From positions 28,385 through 92,384 of the forward strand of contig CAKZVK010000005.1 in the NCBI GenBank assembly GCA_937921825.1: DNA of 64,000 bases. The letters are read 5' to 3'. Both the position numbers and the translations under genes were made by a program. Each line of letters starts with the position of its first letter. The stretch's first letter is position 1. Below the pieces are notes generated by a model, which saw only the letters and a list, made by a program, of their open reading frames with translations, was not told where the DNA came from and did no database searches. Source of the stretch: an uncultured Saprospiraceae bacterium (GTDB lineage: Bacteria; Bacteroidota; Bacteroidia; Chitinophagales; Saprospiraceae). Positions 1 to 9,300 of the stretch are shown here, in pieces.

Positions 1-460
1 ATGGAAAAGAAAGAATGCTGCGCTTGTCAATCGTCATATCCTAGACTCACTGCTAGTCGAAGACCCTAAGGCAAAACTTATAATTATGGGTGATCTTAAT
101 GATGATCCTACTAATAAGAGCCTTACAGAATGTCTTAGAGCAGAGAAGAAATATCGTAAGGTAGAGGACGATGATGTATTCAATCCAATGAGTGAAATTT
201 TTTCTAATGGAAAAGGGACTACAGCCTACAGAGATAGATGGAGTTTATTTGATCAGATCTTAGTTAGTCCAGGACTACTCCAGAAAAACGACAATTCATT
301 TTTTTATCAGAAAGCTACCATCTATAACAAGCGATACCTTATAGAGAATAAAGGCAAGTATAAAGGCTACCCTAAGCGTACATTTAATTTTGATGTATAC
401 CAAGGAGGCTATAGTGATCACCTCCCTGTGGTAGCTTACATCCTAAAAGTGGTAGAATAA
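1..460 (+). CDS. Endonuclease/exonuclease/phosphatase family protein, 3' part
   Basis: This is the C-terminal part of a metal-dependent hydrolase of the endonuclease/exonuclease/phosphatase (EEP, DNase I-like) fold. The reading frame is open to the left edge, so the true start lies outside the window; the first ATG inside, at 86, falls in the middle of a catalytic motif. Two family motifs are visible: IIMGDLNDDP, the conserved G-D-x-N metal and substrate-binding strand, and YSDHLPVVA near the end, the S-D-H motif with the catalytic His. Many Bacteroidota EEP proteins are secreted or lipoproteins, but the N-terminus is not visible. Its stop codon directly abuts the TTG start of the helicase gene in the same frame, so the two are probably co-transcribed. 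The substrate (nucleic acid, phospholipid or sugar phosphate) cannot be told from this fragment. Confidence 0.85.
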   Translation, partial: WKRKNAALVNRHILDSLLVEDPKAKLIIMGDLNDDPTNKSLTECLRAEKKYRKVEDDDVFNPMSEIFSNGKGTTAYRDRWSLFDQILVSPGLLQKNDNSFFYQKATIYNKRYLIENKGKYKGYPKRTFNFDVYQGGYSDHLPVVAYILKVVE

Positions 461-1756
461 TTGCTTGGTAAAGAACCCATCAAACTCAATGACGACTTCA
501 ATGCTATTCTCGACCTTGTGGAGAATCATAGAGAACATTTGTTTATAACTGGACGAGCTGGTACAGGGAAGTCTACACTACTCAGCTTGATAAAAAGAAC
601 TACTAAACGAAATGCTGCAGTGCTAGCCCCTACAGGTATAGCTGCACTGAATGTAGGTGGGCAGACCATTCATTCCTTCTTTAAGCTCCCTCCGAAGATG
701 ATAGAACCTTCCGAGCTTTATAAGCGGAAGAACCATCGTTTCTATAAAAAACTTCAGTTGCTCATCATTGATGAAATCTCTATGGTGCGCGCTGATATGA
801 TGGACTGTATAGATTATTTTCTTAGAGTCAATATAGAAAAGAATCTTCCCTTTGGAGGAGTTCAGTTATTAGTATTTGGAGATCTATTTCAGTTGCCGCC
901 TGTTGTTGCGAGTCCATTCGAAAGACAATTGCTCAAGGAAAGATATGGCAGTGCATATTTCTTTGCAGCCAAGGTTTTTCAAGAAGTAGAATTAAGAATG
1001 GTAGAATTGTCTACAGTATATAGGCAGGCAGAGAGACGTTTTATAAATCTACTTGACAACATACGTACACGTCAGATGGACTATGAAGATCTGGAAGAAA
1101 TCAATGAACGATATAGTGAAGAGGTCTCAGAAGATTTTGCGGTGACCCTCTGTAGTACTAATGCTACTGTCAACTCTATTAATACTGATCGACTTAAAGC
1201 CATAACCTCACCTACATATGAGTACAGGGCAAAGCTTACAGGAGAATTCAACCCTAGAGTATCTCCAGCTGATCAGTTTCTGATTCTGAAACAAGATGCA
1301 CAGGTAATGTTCGTCAAGAATCATCCAGAGGGCCATTATGTCAATGGAACCCTGGGTAAGGTCGTCAACCTCTCTTATGATAGCGTGACAGTCGCCATTG
1401 TCAAAGATGGAGCTATTAAGAACATAGAAGTCGAGATGACTGAGTGGGAGTTGTTGAAATATGAAATTGATCAGGAGAATCAAGATAAATTCAAAACAAG
1501 AATTGCGGGCACTTTCACCCAGTACCCTCTTAAACTCGCTTGGGCTATAACGATTCATAAATCACAGGGAAAGACCTTCGATAAGGTGATAATAGATCTA
1601 GGTCGAGGTGCCTTTGATCATGGTCAGACCTATGTTGCTCTCAGTAGGTGCAGAACCTTGGATGGGATTACCTTGAAGAAAAAGATAAAACCTAGAGATA
1701 TAATGGTAGATGAGACCATTATCGAGTATTATGAACATAAGATACGGCACTGGTAA
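461..1756 (+). CDS. PIF1/RecD-like superfamily 1 DNA helicase
   Basis: This is an ATP-dependent DNA helicase of superfamily 1B, close to the PIF1 and RecD2 groups. Walker A is GRAGTGKST (residues 31-39), Walker B is LLIIDEISMV (about 100-109), motif III is GDLFQLPPV (about 140) and the C-terminal motifs are TIHKSQGKTFD and TYVALSRCR. At 431 residues it is only the compact helicase core, lacking the N-terminal domains of RecD2. Family members unwind 5'-3' and resolve structured DNA. The start is TTG at 461, immediately after the upstream TAA; the next ATG lies beyond Walker A, so TTG is the only reasonable start among ATG, GTG and TTG. A short hairpin (TACGGC/GCCGTA, 1743-1763) spans the stop codon but has no T-tract. 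Confidence 0.9.
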   Translation: MLGKEPIKLNDDFNAILDLVENHREHLFITGRAGTGKSTLLSLIKRTTKRNAAVLAPTGIAALNVGGQTIHSFFKLPPKMIEPSELYKRKNHRFYKKLQLLIIDEISMVRADMMDCIDYFLRVNIEKNLPFGGVQLLVFGDLFQLPPVVASPFERQLLKERYGSAYFFAAKVFQEVELRMVELSTVYRQAERRFINLLDNIRTRQMDYEDLEEINERYSEEVSEDFAVTLCSTNATVNSINTDRLKAITSPTYEYRAKLTGEFNPRVSPADQFLILKQDAQVMFVKNHPEGHYVNGTLGKVVNLSYDSVTVAIVKDGAIKNIEVEMTEWELLKYEIDQENQDKFKTRIAGTFTQYPLKLAWAITIHKSQGKTFDKVIIDLGRGAFDHGQTYVALSRCRTLDGITLKKKIKPRDIMVDETIIEYYEHKIRHW

Positions 1757-1831
1757 GGCCGTACTTAGATATTAAAATTGCTGAGAATTATAATGACTTT
1801 ACTATATTAGTCACTACAAATAATTAAAAAC

Positions 1832-1981
1832 ATGGCTAAACGACGATCAAGAAAATCACTTAAGCAGCAAAAGGAGGAAGCAGCAGCACAGAGACAGGAA
1901 AAGAAGTTTTTTATGGTTTCTATCGGTGTTACTCTATGTCTGCTTGTGCTATTGTATATCATCTACATGCTGAATAGCTAG
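1832..1981 (+). CDS. Small basic single-pass membrane peptide, 49 aa
   Basis: This is a short open frame, ATG to TAG, of 49 residues. It begins MAKRRSRKSLKQQKEEA, continues with a charged, helix-prone Lys/Glu/Gln stretch, and then has one hydrophobic segment of about 19 residues (FFMVSIGVTLCLLVLLYII) before ending YMLNS. Positive charge before the membrane segment predicts an N-in topology. It lies 75 nt after the helicase and 27 nt before miaE on the same strand, so it may be part of that transcript. The first five residues, MAKRR, match the start of the TPR membrane protein at 29359. I do not recognise a family. Coding character rests on the sensible basic-then-hydrophobic layout and the position in a gap, not on homology. 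Confidence 0.6.
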   Translation: MAKRRSRKSLKQQKEEAAAQRQEKKFFMVSIGVTLCLLVLLYIIYMLNS

Positions 1982-2008
1982 TCTACTCACCTCCATTCAA
2001 TATTATAA

Positions 2009-2593
2009 ATGAAGTTAAGTCTGGACTTAGCATCCCAAAGCAAACAAGTTTGGTTAGATGCAGTAATGGCTGATTTTGATAGTTTTCTTCAAGATCATGC
2101 TGATTGTGAACGCAAGGCCTCATCTATGGCGATGAGTTTTGTCGCTAAGTATCCTGACCGAACAGAAATCATCCCAGAACTTATAGAGACAGGCATTGAG
2201 GAGCTAGAGCATTTTCAGCAGGTCTATCAACTGATGGCCTCTCGTGGGATTCCTCTTAATCATTCCATACCTGAAGATCTATACGTTAAGCGATTGATAC
2301 AACACTGCCATTCTGGTAAGCTAGAAAGATTCATGGATAGACTCCTCGTAGCCTCAGTCGTAGAGACTAGAGGTGCCGAAAGATTCAAGATGGTCGCAGA
2401 CAACCTCGAAGATCCTGAGCTCAAGAAGTTCTATAAAATGCTCTGGACCTCTGAGGCAAAACACGGTCATATCTTTGTGAAAATGGCACTCAATTACTTT
2501 GATAAGACTACTGTATATGACAGACTAGAATGGTGGGTCCATCAAGAAGCAGAAGTACTTGATAGCTTAGAAATAAAAGCAGCACTCCATTGA
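2009..2593 (+). CDS. miaE: tRNA-(ms2io6A37)-hydroxylase, MiaE-like
   Basis: This is a ferritin-like diiron monooxygenase that hydroxylates the isopentenyl side chain of 2-methylthio-N6-isopentenyladenosine at position 37 of tRNA. The diiron ligand pattern is intact: a Glu in DCERKA, an E-x-x-H in EELEHF, a Glu in VETRGAERF and a second E-x-x-H in SEAKHGHIF. The 194-residue length fits the family, and the start MKLSLDLA is normal. It acts after MiaA, which is encoded at 43900, has added the isopentenyl group. The last 52 nt overlap, convergently, the 3' end of the glycosyltransferase gene on the other strand; both frames look real. Confidence 0.92.
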   Translation: MKLSLDLASQSKQVWLDAVMADFDSFLQDHADCERKASSMAMSFVAKYPDRTEIIPELIETGIEELEHFQQVYQLMASRGIPLNHSIPEDLYVKRLIQHCHSGKLERFMDRLLVASVVETRGAERFKMVADNLEDPELKKFYKMLWTSEAKHGHIFVKMALNYFDKTTVYDRLEWWVHQEAEVLDSLEIKAALH

Positions 2594-3852
2594 TGATAAT
2601 AGCTTGATTGCTTATCTCGTTCCCTGAGAGCCAATAAGTAGTCTTTCCTACTAGTCTCTACATTCCAATTATTCAGTCTAAACAGCTCTGAGCAACAAGT
2701 CTCCAGGTTTTCATTCGGAAAGCTATGATCTCTTAGATAGTGCAAGAGCTTGAAGAGCCTAAAAGCATCAAACCACTCGAAGAATTTCTTTACTCTTGTT
2801 AAGCCAGGTGCTGAGCTTAGAATATTTTCGTCCATAGCCTTGTAGAATTTATTTGAGACTAAGAAGTCCTGCAGCGCCTCATGATTGTCTTCTGTACTAT
2901 AGTCTGACTTTCCCTTGGCTGCTAGCAGGGGATAGATTGGATCCAGCCAGTTCTTTATGACTTTAAAACTTTCTGGATTATAGCTCAAAATACTTTGTTG
3001 CGTATCCACCTGATCAGAGATAGCCTTCCCTGTTCCAAAAGGCACCCTATCAGATACCCTTGCAGAGGGAATGACAGCCGTATTGTTTATCTCACCTATC
3101 CGTAGCGTTTTAGAGTACTTATGCATGAAGTAGAAGTCTTCTCCTGCCTGTCTGACGGCCATGCCTCCTTCCTTGGCGTAGGCTTCTGATCTTACCGCCA
3201 TAGCACTGCCGATAGTCTGAATGGCGTAAGGTAGCTCTAACCACCGCTGCATATTGATAAAGTACCTCAGGTGTAGTTCATAGTTTATGATCGCTTCATG
3301 TTCTGAGGTGGAATCTTTATCTATAGGATGTTCAAAGAAAATGCTGGCTGCTTCGATTTGTTTATTGAATAGAAAATAACTCTTGATCGCGTATAGGTAA
3401 TTGGATTGTACCGTCGTATCTGCATCTAGATTTATAATGAGGCCATCTCTGTTCTGGCTGTCTAACATTAAGAATGCACAATCCATTAAGTGCTTCCTAG
3501 CCAGGCCTACACCTTTGTGCTTACCTGATAGTTTTTCTATAAAGAGGTGTAGTTCTAGCTTAGGAAAAGATGTAGGACTAGTTGCCGTGAGTTGATCATA
3601 GACACGGAACGAGGCATCTGTTATTTCTGTGCTATCGCCTTCCTGATAGTTAATTAGAAGCAGAATTATGGCCTCTTCTATATTATCTACCCTACTGAGC
3701 GAGTCTAAGGTCTCCATCAGATTGCTATAAGTTTCTTTATAGGCAGGAATAACTATGATAGTCTGAGAGGCAATATTCCATGAAGCTAGTTGCTTGTAGA
3801 GAAGCTCCAGACAATTTCGTTTTTTATAATTCTCTATGAACTTCTTTTTCAC
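2542..3852 (-). CDS. Family 2-like glycosyltransferase
   Basis: This is a GT-A fold glycosyltransferase. The N-terminal third carries the nucleotide-binding strand TIIVIPAYKETYSNLMETL and, further on, INLDADTT, a D-x-D metal/sugar-nucleotide motif. The 436-residue protein has no clear membrane segment, so it is probably cytosolic or membrane-peripheral. The GTG at 3852 is taken as start because the next in-frame codons upstream reach a stop within 30 nt. It is divergent from the WbqC-family gene with only 32 nt between the starts; WbqC genes are known from polysaccharide clusters, so a shared role in surface glycan assembly is plausible but unproven. Acceptor and donor sugars are unknown. The 3' end overlaps miaE. 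Confidence 0.75.
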   Translation of the reverse strand: MKKKFIENYKKRNCLELLYKQLASWNIASQTIIVIPAYKETYSNLMETLDSLSRVDNIEEAIILLLINYQEGDSTEITDASFRVYDQLTATSPTSFPKLELHLFIEKLSGKHKGVGLARKHLMDCAFLMLDSQNRDGLIINLDADTTVQSNYLYAIKSYFLFNKQIEAASIFFEHPIDKDSTSEHEAIINYELHLRYFINMQRWLELPYAIQTIGSAMAVRSEAYAKEGGMAVRQAGEDFYFMHKYSKTLRIGEINNTAVIPSARVSDRVPFGTGKAISDQVDTQQSILSYNPESFKVIKNWLDPIYPLLAAKGKSDYSTEDNHEALQDFLVSNKFYKAMDENILSSAPGLTRVKKFFEWFDAFRLFKLLHYLRDHSFPNENLETCCSELFRLNNWNVETSRKDYLLALRERDKQSSYYHQWSAAFISKLSSTSAS

Positions 3853-3858
3853 AAGGCC

Positions 3859-3866
3859 TATATTTG
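3859..3866 (+). promoter_or_regulatory. TAnnTTTG promoter element of the WbqC gene
   Basis: TATATTTG is an exact match to the -7 element of the Bacteroidota housekeeping sigma factor. It sits inside the 32-nt divergent gap, 18 nt before the TTG start at 3885, which supports that start. No convincing -33 TTTG is seen. Confidence 0.5.
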
Positions 3867-3884
3867 GTCTAAATAGCTAAGGGA

Positions 3885-4490
3885 TTGCATAAAGATAAAG
3901 CCATACTGCCAATAAGTTATTTTGGCCCCATCGAATACTACTCTATTCTCAAAAATTATGACTCTACAATAGAGGTTAATGAAAACTATCAAAAGAGAAC
4001 TGTAAGAAATAGAACTAAGATACTCTCCTCCAATGGCCCCATAAACTTAAGTGTCCCATTAAAAAAAGGTAAAACCCAATTGCCAATAAGGGAGGTCAAG
4101 ATCTCTTATGATACTCCCTGGGCTGCTCAACATATTAAATCTATAAGGTCAGCGTACAATTCTTCTCCGTATTATGAGCATTATGCTGATAAGATTAATG
4201 CCATTATTGAGGCTAATTATACGACTCTATACGAGCTGAATATGTCTATATTAGCCTACTTTACCAAAGTAGGTATTGCTGCTGAGAGCTATCAACAGTC
4301 TGAGGCCTTCTTAGTCGATAGATCAGCATTTCATATAGACATGACAGCGACTTCTACAGAATGGAATAGTCATATTCAGCCATATCAGCAGGTATTTGAA
4401 GATAAGTATGGGTTCACTAATAACCTCAGTATACTGGATGCCTTATTCAATCTAGGGCCAGAAACTAGAATTTTATTCAATCACGAGTAA
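3885..4490 (+). CDS. WbqC family protein
   Basis: This is a member of the WbqC-like family, first noted in O-antigen clusters and widespread as single genes in Bacteroidota; no reaction is established. The diagnostic N-terminus is ILPISYFGPIEYYSIL, followed by SNGPINLSVPLKKG and the YDTPWAAQHIKSIRSAYNSS segment, typical of the family. The 201-residue length is normal. The start is TTG at 3885, because family members begin only a few residues before the Pro-x-x-Tyr-Phe motif and no ATG or GTG is available there. It is divergent from the glycosyltransferase gene and ends 46 nt before the dynamin-like gene on the same strand. Confidence 0.88.
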   Translation: MHKDKAILPISYFGPIEYYSILKNYDSTIEVNENYQKRTVRNRTKILSSNGPINLSVPLKKGKTQLPIREVKISYDTPWAAQHIKSIRSAYNSSPYYEHYADKINAIIEANYTTLYELNMSILAYFTKVGIAAESYQQSEAFLVDRSAFHIDMTATSTEWNSHIQPYQQVFEDKYGFTNNLSILDALFNLGPETRILFNHE

Positions 4491-4536
4491 TTACTTTTAT
4501 CCATATTTGTTGTCTAACTAGTTATAGGATATAGTG

Positions 4537-6267
4537 ATGAATAAGCTTATAGATACTAAAACTGAAGCTCTCAAGGAGCAACTCGAACATACCGTAGGAA
4601 CACTGCTCGAGATAACCAAGACCATAGGGCACAAAGAACTAGAGTCTACGGTTAAGGATATCAAGGATAGAATAGACGATCCTTTTATGTTCGTGATAGT
4701 TGGTGAGGTAAAGGCTGGCAAAAGCAGTTTTATCAATGCCTTGCTGAGTTCTAAGAAAGAGATCTGCAAAGTGGCAGCCTCTCCTATGACAGATACTATC
4801 CAGCAGATAGTCTATGGAGAAGAAGAATCCATAGTAGATATCAATCAATATCTCAAGCGGATCACACAGCCTGTAGAAATCCTCAAAGAGATCGCTATAG
4901 TAGATACACCAGGCACAAATACGATAGTCGATCATCACCAAGAGATAACAGAGAAGTTTATTCCAGCATCTGACTTGATAGTTTTCGTATTCGAATCTAA
5001 GAATCCGTATAGGCAGTCAGCCTGGGATTTTTTCGATTTCATCAAAGATGAGTGGAAGAAGAAAATCATATTCATCCTGCAACAGAAAGATCTGATGCAG
5101 CCAGATGATCTCGTCACTAATATTAATGGTGTAAGAGAATATGCTCTTCAGCAGGGGATCACAGATCCTAATGTATTTCCAGTTTCTGCTCTGCTAGAGC
5201 AGCAAGATAAGCTAGAAGAGAGCGGTTTTATCCCTGTAAGAAATTATATCTATGATAATATCACTGGCGGAAAAGCACCATACCTCAAGGTCCTTAATAA
5301 CGCAGACACTGCGCTTAATATCAATGATAAAATCTATAAAGGTGTCATTCTAAGAAAGGAACAGTTTGAATCTGACCTAAGATTTAGAAATGATATTCGA
5401 GATACTTTAGATCATCAAGAAAATAAGACCAGAAGACAAGTATCTGTTCTAGTTGAGAATCTACTCGCAAGTTACGATAAGATTACAGCTGCCAAACGTA
5501 AAGAACTCAGCACGGGCTCAGGAGTATTTTCTATGCTGAAGCGATCCATCACCTCCAAGTTTGGAAGTGCTGACTCTCCTAAGCAATGGTTAGAAGGTAT
5601 TGCTGAATCACTAGAGAAGAATCTCAATACTGAGTTCAAAGATAAGTTGCAAGAAGGTGTTGTAGACATTGCCGACAGCATCCAGGATATGGGTAAACTC
5701 ATTGATGCCAAAATCAAGAATAGTGAAACGATCCTACGTGATAATCATGAAATATTCTCTGATATAGCTGAGAGACGTGCAAACGTTCTCAAGGATCTCC
5801 AGCAAGCGTTCTCAGGCTTTCTCAAGAGTTCGGAAAACTTCTACGACAATGATCTCATAGATGGAGCCAATAATATTGCTCCTAACATTGCTAAAGGAGG
5901 AGGAATTGCTATCGTAGGTTTAATACTCACCGGTTTGACTAATACTATGGTGTTAGATGTGACGGGAGGAATTCTTACTGCTATAGGGTTTGTATTTGCA
6001 GGAGTGACAGTAGGCCTCAATAGAAATAAAATCATCAAAGGCTATGATCATGAAGTAGGCATAGGACGTGGAAAGATCAAAGACGAAATTTCTTCTAAGT
6101 TGAATGCTTATACCCAACGTATCAAAGAAAAGATCAATGATAACTTCTACAAGTTTGATAAGCTGTTAGATGATGAAGGGAAAGTGATTAAGCACTTAGA
6201 GGACGAGCATGAAAGAATCAACCTAGAGATTAAGGATATCAAGAAACAGATACAGTTGAAAGGTTAA
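4537..6267 (+). CDS. Bacterial dynamin-like GTPase
   Basis: This is a large GTPase of the dynamin superfamily, 576 residues. G1 is GEVKAGKSS (residues 56-64), G2 is probably the Thr in SPMTDTI, G3 is DTPGTN (from residue 123) and G4 is QQKDL. After the GTPase domain comes a long helical region, then a hydrophobic hairpin at about residues 449-495 that would insert in a membrane, then a helical tail ending in Lys-rich coiled coil. This order (GTPase, helical stalk, membrane paddle, helical tail) is that of bacterial dynamin-like proteins, which remodel or fuse membranes. GTG at 4534 directly precedes ATG at 4537; the ATG is chosen. Many bacterial dynamins occur in pairs, but this one stands alone. 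It ends at a strong hairpin at 6336. Confidence 0.88.
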   Translation: MNKLIDTKTEALKEQLEHTVGTLLEITKTIGHKELESTVKDIKDRIDDPFMFVIVGEVKAGKSSFINALLSSKKEICKVAASPMTDTIQQIVYGEEESIVDINQYLKRITQPVEILKEIAIVDTPGTNTIVDHHQEITEKFIPASDLIVFVFESKNPYRQSAWDFFDFIKDEWKKKIIFILQQKDLMQPDDLVTNINGVREYALQQGITDPNVFPVSALLEQQDKLEESGFIPVRNYIYDNITGGKAPYLKVLNNADTALNINDKIYKGVILRKEQFESDLRFRNDIRDTLDHQENKTRRQVSVLVENLLASYDKITAAKRKELSTGSGVFSMLKRSITSKFGSADSPKQWLEGIAESLEKNLNTEFKDKLQEGVVDIADSIQDMGKLIDAKIKNSETILRDNHEIFSDIAERRANVLKDLQQAFSGFLKSSENFYDNDLIDGANNIAPNIAKGGGIAIVGLILTGLTNTMVLDVTGGILTAIGFVFAGVTVGLNRNKIIKGYDHEVGIGRGKIKDEISSKLNAYTQRIKEKINDNFYKFDKLLDDEGKVIKHLEDEHERINLEIKDIKKQIQLKG

Positions 6268-6335
6268 GGGCTATTGATGAATTGGCTTTTGCCAATGAAC
6301 TATATATTTCTGGCTCCAATACATGGTATAAAACA

Positions 6336-6371
6336 AAAAGGTCAGCTATATGATTATAGCTGACCTTTTTT
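6336..6371. terminator. Bidirectional intrinsic terminator
   Basis: A perfect 15-bp stem (6336-6350 with 6355-6369) closes a TGAT loop. It carries an A-tract on the left and a T-tract on the right, so it can end both the dynamin-like gene (+) and the giant repeat gene (-). Confidence 0.9.
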
Positions 6372-6388
6372 TATCGTAAGAAGATCGA

Positions 6389-9300
6389 TTAGATCTTCAT
6401 GAAACTTCTTGTTATTTCATTCTTGCCGGCAATCATCTTGATGTAGTAAAAACCTTCTGTGTAATTAGCTACATTAACTTGAATTGATTGTCCTTGTATA
6501 GTATAAGTACCGACCACTTGTCCATACGCATTATAGATAAATGCTGTAGAGCCAAACTTAGATGGCACATCATTCATCAAGGTAATGAGATTGTTAGACG
6601 GATTAGGATATATACTGAAGTCTGCTGGGTAATCTACATTTGATGATTGAACAGCACAGTTTGTTTTATTAACTGCTATAGAATTAGATAGACCATAATC
6701 TCCAGTTATCATATCAATAGTGTTTCCTAGAGACATGTTTTCTAAAGTTCCGTTGTAAGCTATGTGATAGATATAAGCATTGCCTATAGCTGATCCTTCA
6801 AAGTCATATGGGAATGCTGTAGGTATATCAATTATCATTTGATTAGCATCAGTAATTATCCAAGCTGAGCTTTCTGCATCATTGCCTTCTATCTGTACAT
6901 CTACCATGTCAGCTACGCCATCGTTCACACAGATGTCAGTCTCAGTGAGACCTTGTGTTGATGAAATGAAACCAGCTGAAATTCTTGGTGCTGTACAATC
7001 ATCTCCTGTCAGTCTTGTAACTGAAATAGGGTTAGATAATGAATAGCATCCCTGGAGATCATTAGCATTCAATCCTACACTGGCTCCTTGTAGACCAGAA
7101 ATAAAAGATAGGTTCCAAATCAAACAAACACCTTCTCCTGCACCTTCAAAATTGAACGGTTGTGCAGGTGGTAAAGCAAGAATAACACCATCGCTATCAG
7201 TAATAACATAGGCCATATTAGGACCTGAAGCATTCAATAAATTAACTGATACAAAATCATCGATTCCATCATCAGTACATAACTCAATTGAAGTTCCTCC
7301 ATTGCCACCATTGATTGTAAGATCACCACCATTCAATCCACCAGAGCAGTTAGAAGTAATTCTTAAGTCATCTATATCCCAAGCTGAAGCAGATGCTCCG
7401 TTTACACCTGCAAGGCAATAGCCTAATAATTCGAAACTGAATACAGATGAGGAAGAAACTGTAAATGCTGGGTTAGAAGAGAAATCAAAATTCTCTAATG
7501 AATAAGTAGCTGTAGTAGCTATACCCACTTGTCTGAATACTTCAGTACCATCTCTTAATACTCTAATTCCATATTGAGTAGGATAATTATTAGGACCTGA
7601 GGTGCCTCCTATCCATTGGAAATTAAGAGGTGCAGCTTCATAGAAACTTACAGTGTTCAGAGTAGCTGTTCCATTTCCAGAAGGAGTTACAGTCACATCA
7701 AATCTCAATGAATGAGGATTATTAGCCTCGTATGTACAGTTGTCATAAGAAGAGACACATACTGCAGAAGTACCTCCTACCCCTTGAGTACAACTGTGTG
7801 GATAGTTTACTGGATCATTTCTGTAGAAGTTTCCTGCACTTAGTTGAGTACATGAAGGACTGTTAGATATAATTGGAGTAAACTCATTATAGTCAAACTG
7901 TGTAGACCCAGTAAGAGCCGAACAGTTATCCATGTTGTACACAATAGTTGAAGATGAAGCAGAGCTATCAAAATCATATCTATTTACTGTAATTGCGTTA
8001 GATAAGTCGAAGCAACCAGAAAGGTTTGCAACGTTAGCACCTACTGAAAGACCAGTAATAGCACCTCCGTAATTTATGTTCCATATTAAACATACACCAG
8101 TTCCTGCGTTGTCAAAATCAAATGGCGGTGCAGTTGGCAGTGCTAATATGTTTCCATCACTATCTGTGATTACATATTGATCTGTACCTGCTGTATTAGA
8201 ACCGAATAGGTTTACATTCACTAGGTCAGAGAATCCGTCTCCAACACATACTGAAAACTCAGTAAAGCCTCCATCACCTGTAAGTTGTCCACCAGAAGAT
8301 TGGCTTCTGAAAACAGTTACAAAGTTAGAAAGTGCAAAACAGCCTGAAAGAGAACCGATAGAACCTCCGGCTGCTAAGCCAGTGATGTTATCATAGCCTA
8401 CAAAGTATACTCTGCATACTCCAGTTCCTGCATTACCGAAATCAATAGTTGGATCAGAAGTAACATTTAGAATGTTACCTTGATCATCAGTTATCACAAA
8501 GGTTCCATTAGGAGCATTCTGTCCTGAATGCGTAACAGTTAATACATCAGAGATATTATCTTCTAAGCAAACACTAGCGGAAGTCTGTCCATTTATGTTT
8601 ACAGATCCCGCAGATAATGACTGTTTGTTAATTGTGATTGAATTAGAAAGAGCGAAGCAACCAGTAAAGTTGTTGGCATTACCTCCTAATGTAAGACCAC
8701 CTATGCCATTTTCATAACTAAGGTTCCATAGAAGGCAAGTGCCATCTGGATATCCTTCGAAACTAAAAGGAGCACTGTTAGGTAAGCCGATGATGTTTCC
8801 GTTTGTATCTGTAACAACCCATCTGTTAAATCCACCAGAATTACCACTCACAGTAACATTGATCATGTCATCGACACCATCATTACATACACTAATAGAT
8901 CCACCTGAAGGAGAAGTAATTGATCCACCTACTGGGTTATATTTATTAACCACTATATCGTTAGAGAAATCAATGCAATCACCTGTTACGTTTCCAATGT
9001 TTCCACCTATTGTCAGTCCTGAAATTCCAGAATGGTAAGCGACATGTGTGATATTGTAAGATCCATTTCCGTAACTACTGAAGTCAATGTTTGGAGAAGA
9101 ACTCAGTGCAATAATATTTCCGTTTTGATCAGAAACTATGTATTGAGAATTGTTTCCAAAATTATTGAAGATGTCTACACTTACCTGTTGATTTCCTGTA
9201 ACACCACAGATATCTAAAAATGTAAATCCTCCATTAGAGGTAATAGTACCTCCACTCGAACTTCTCTTTGTAACTGTTATAGAGTTAGAAAAGCCGTAAC

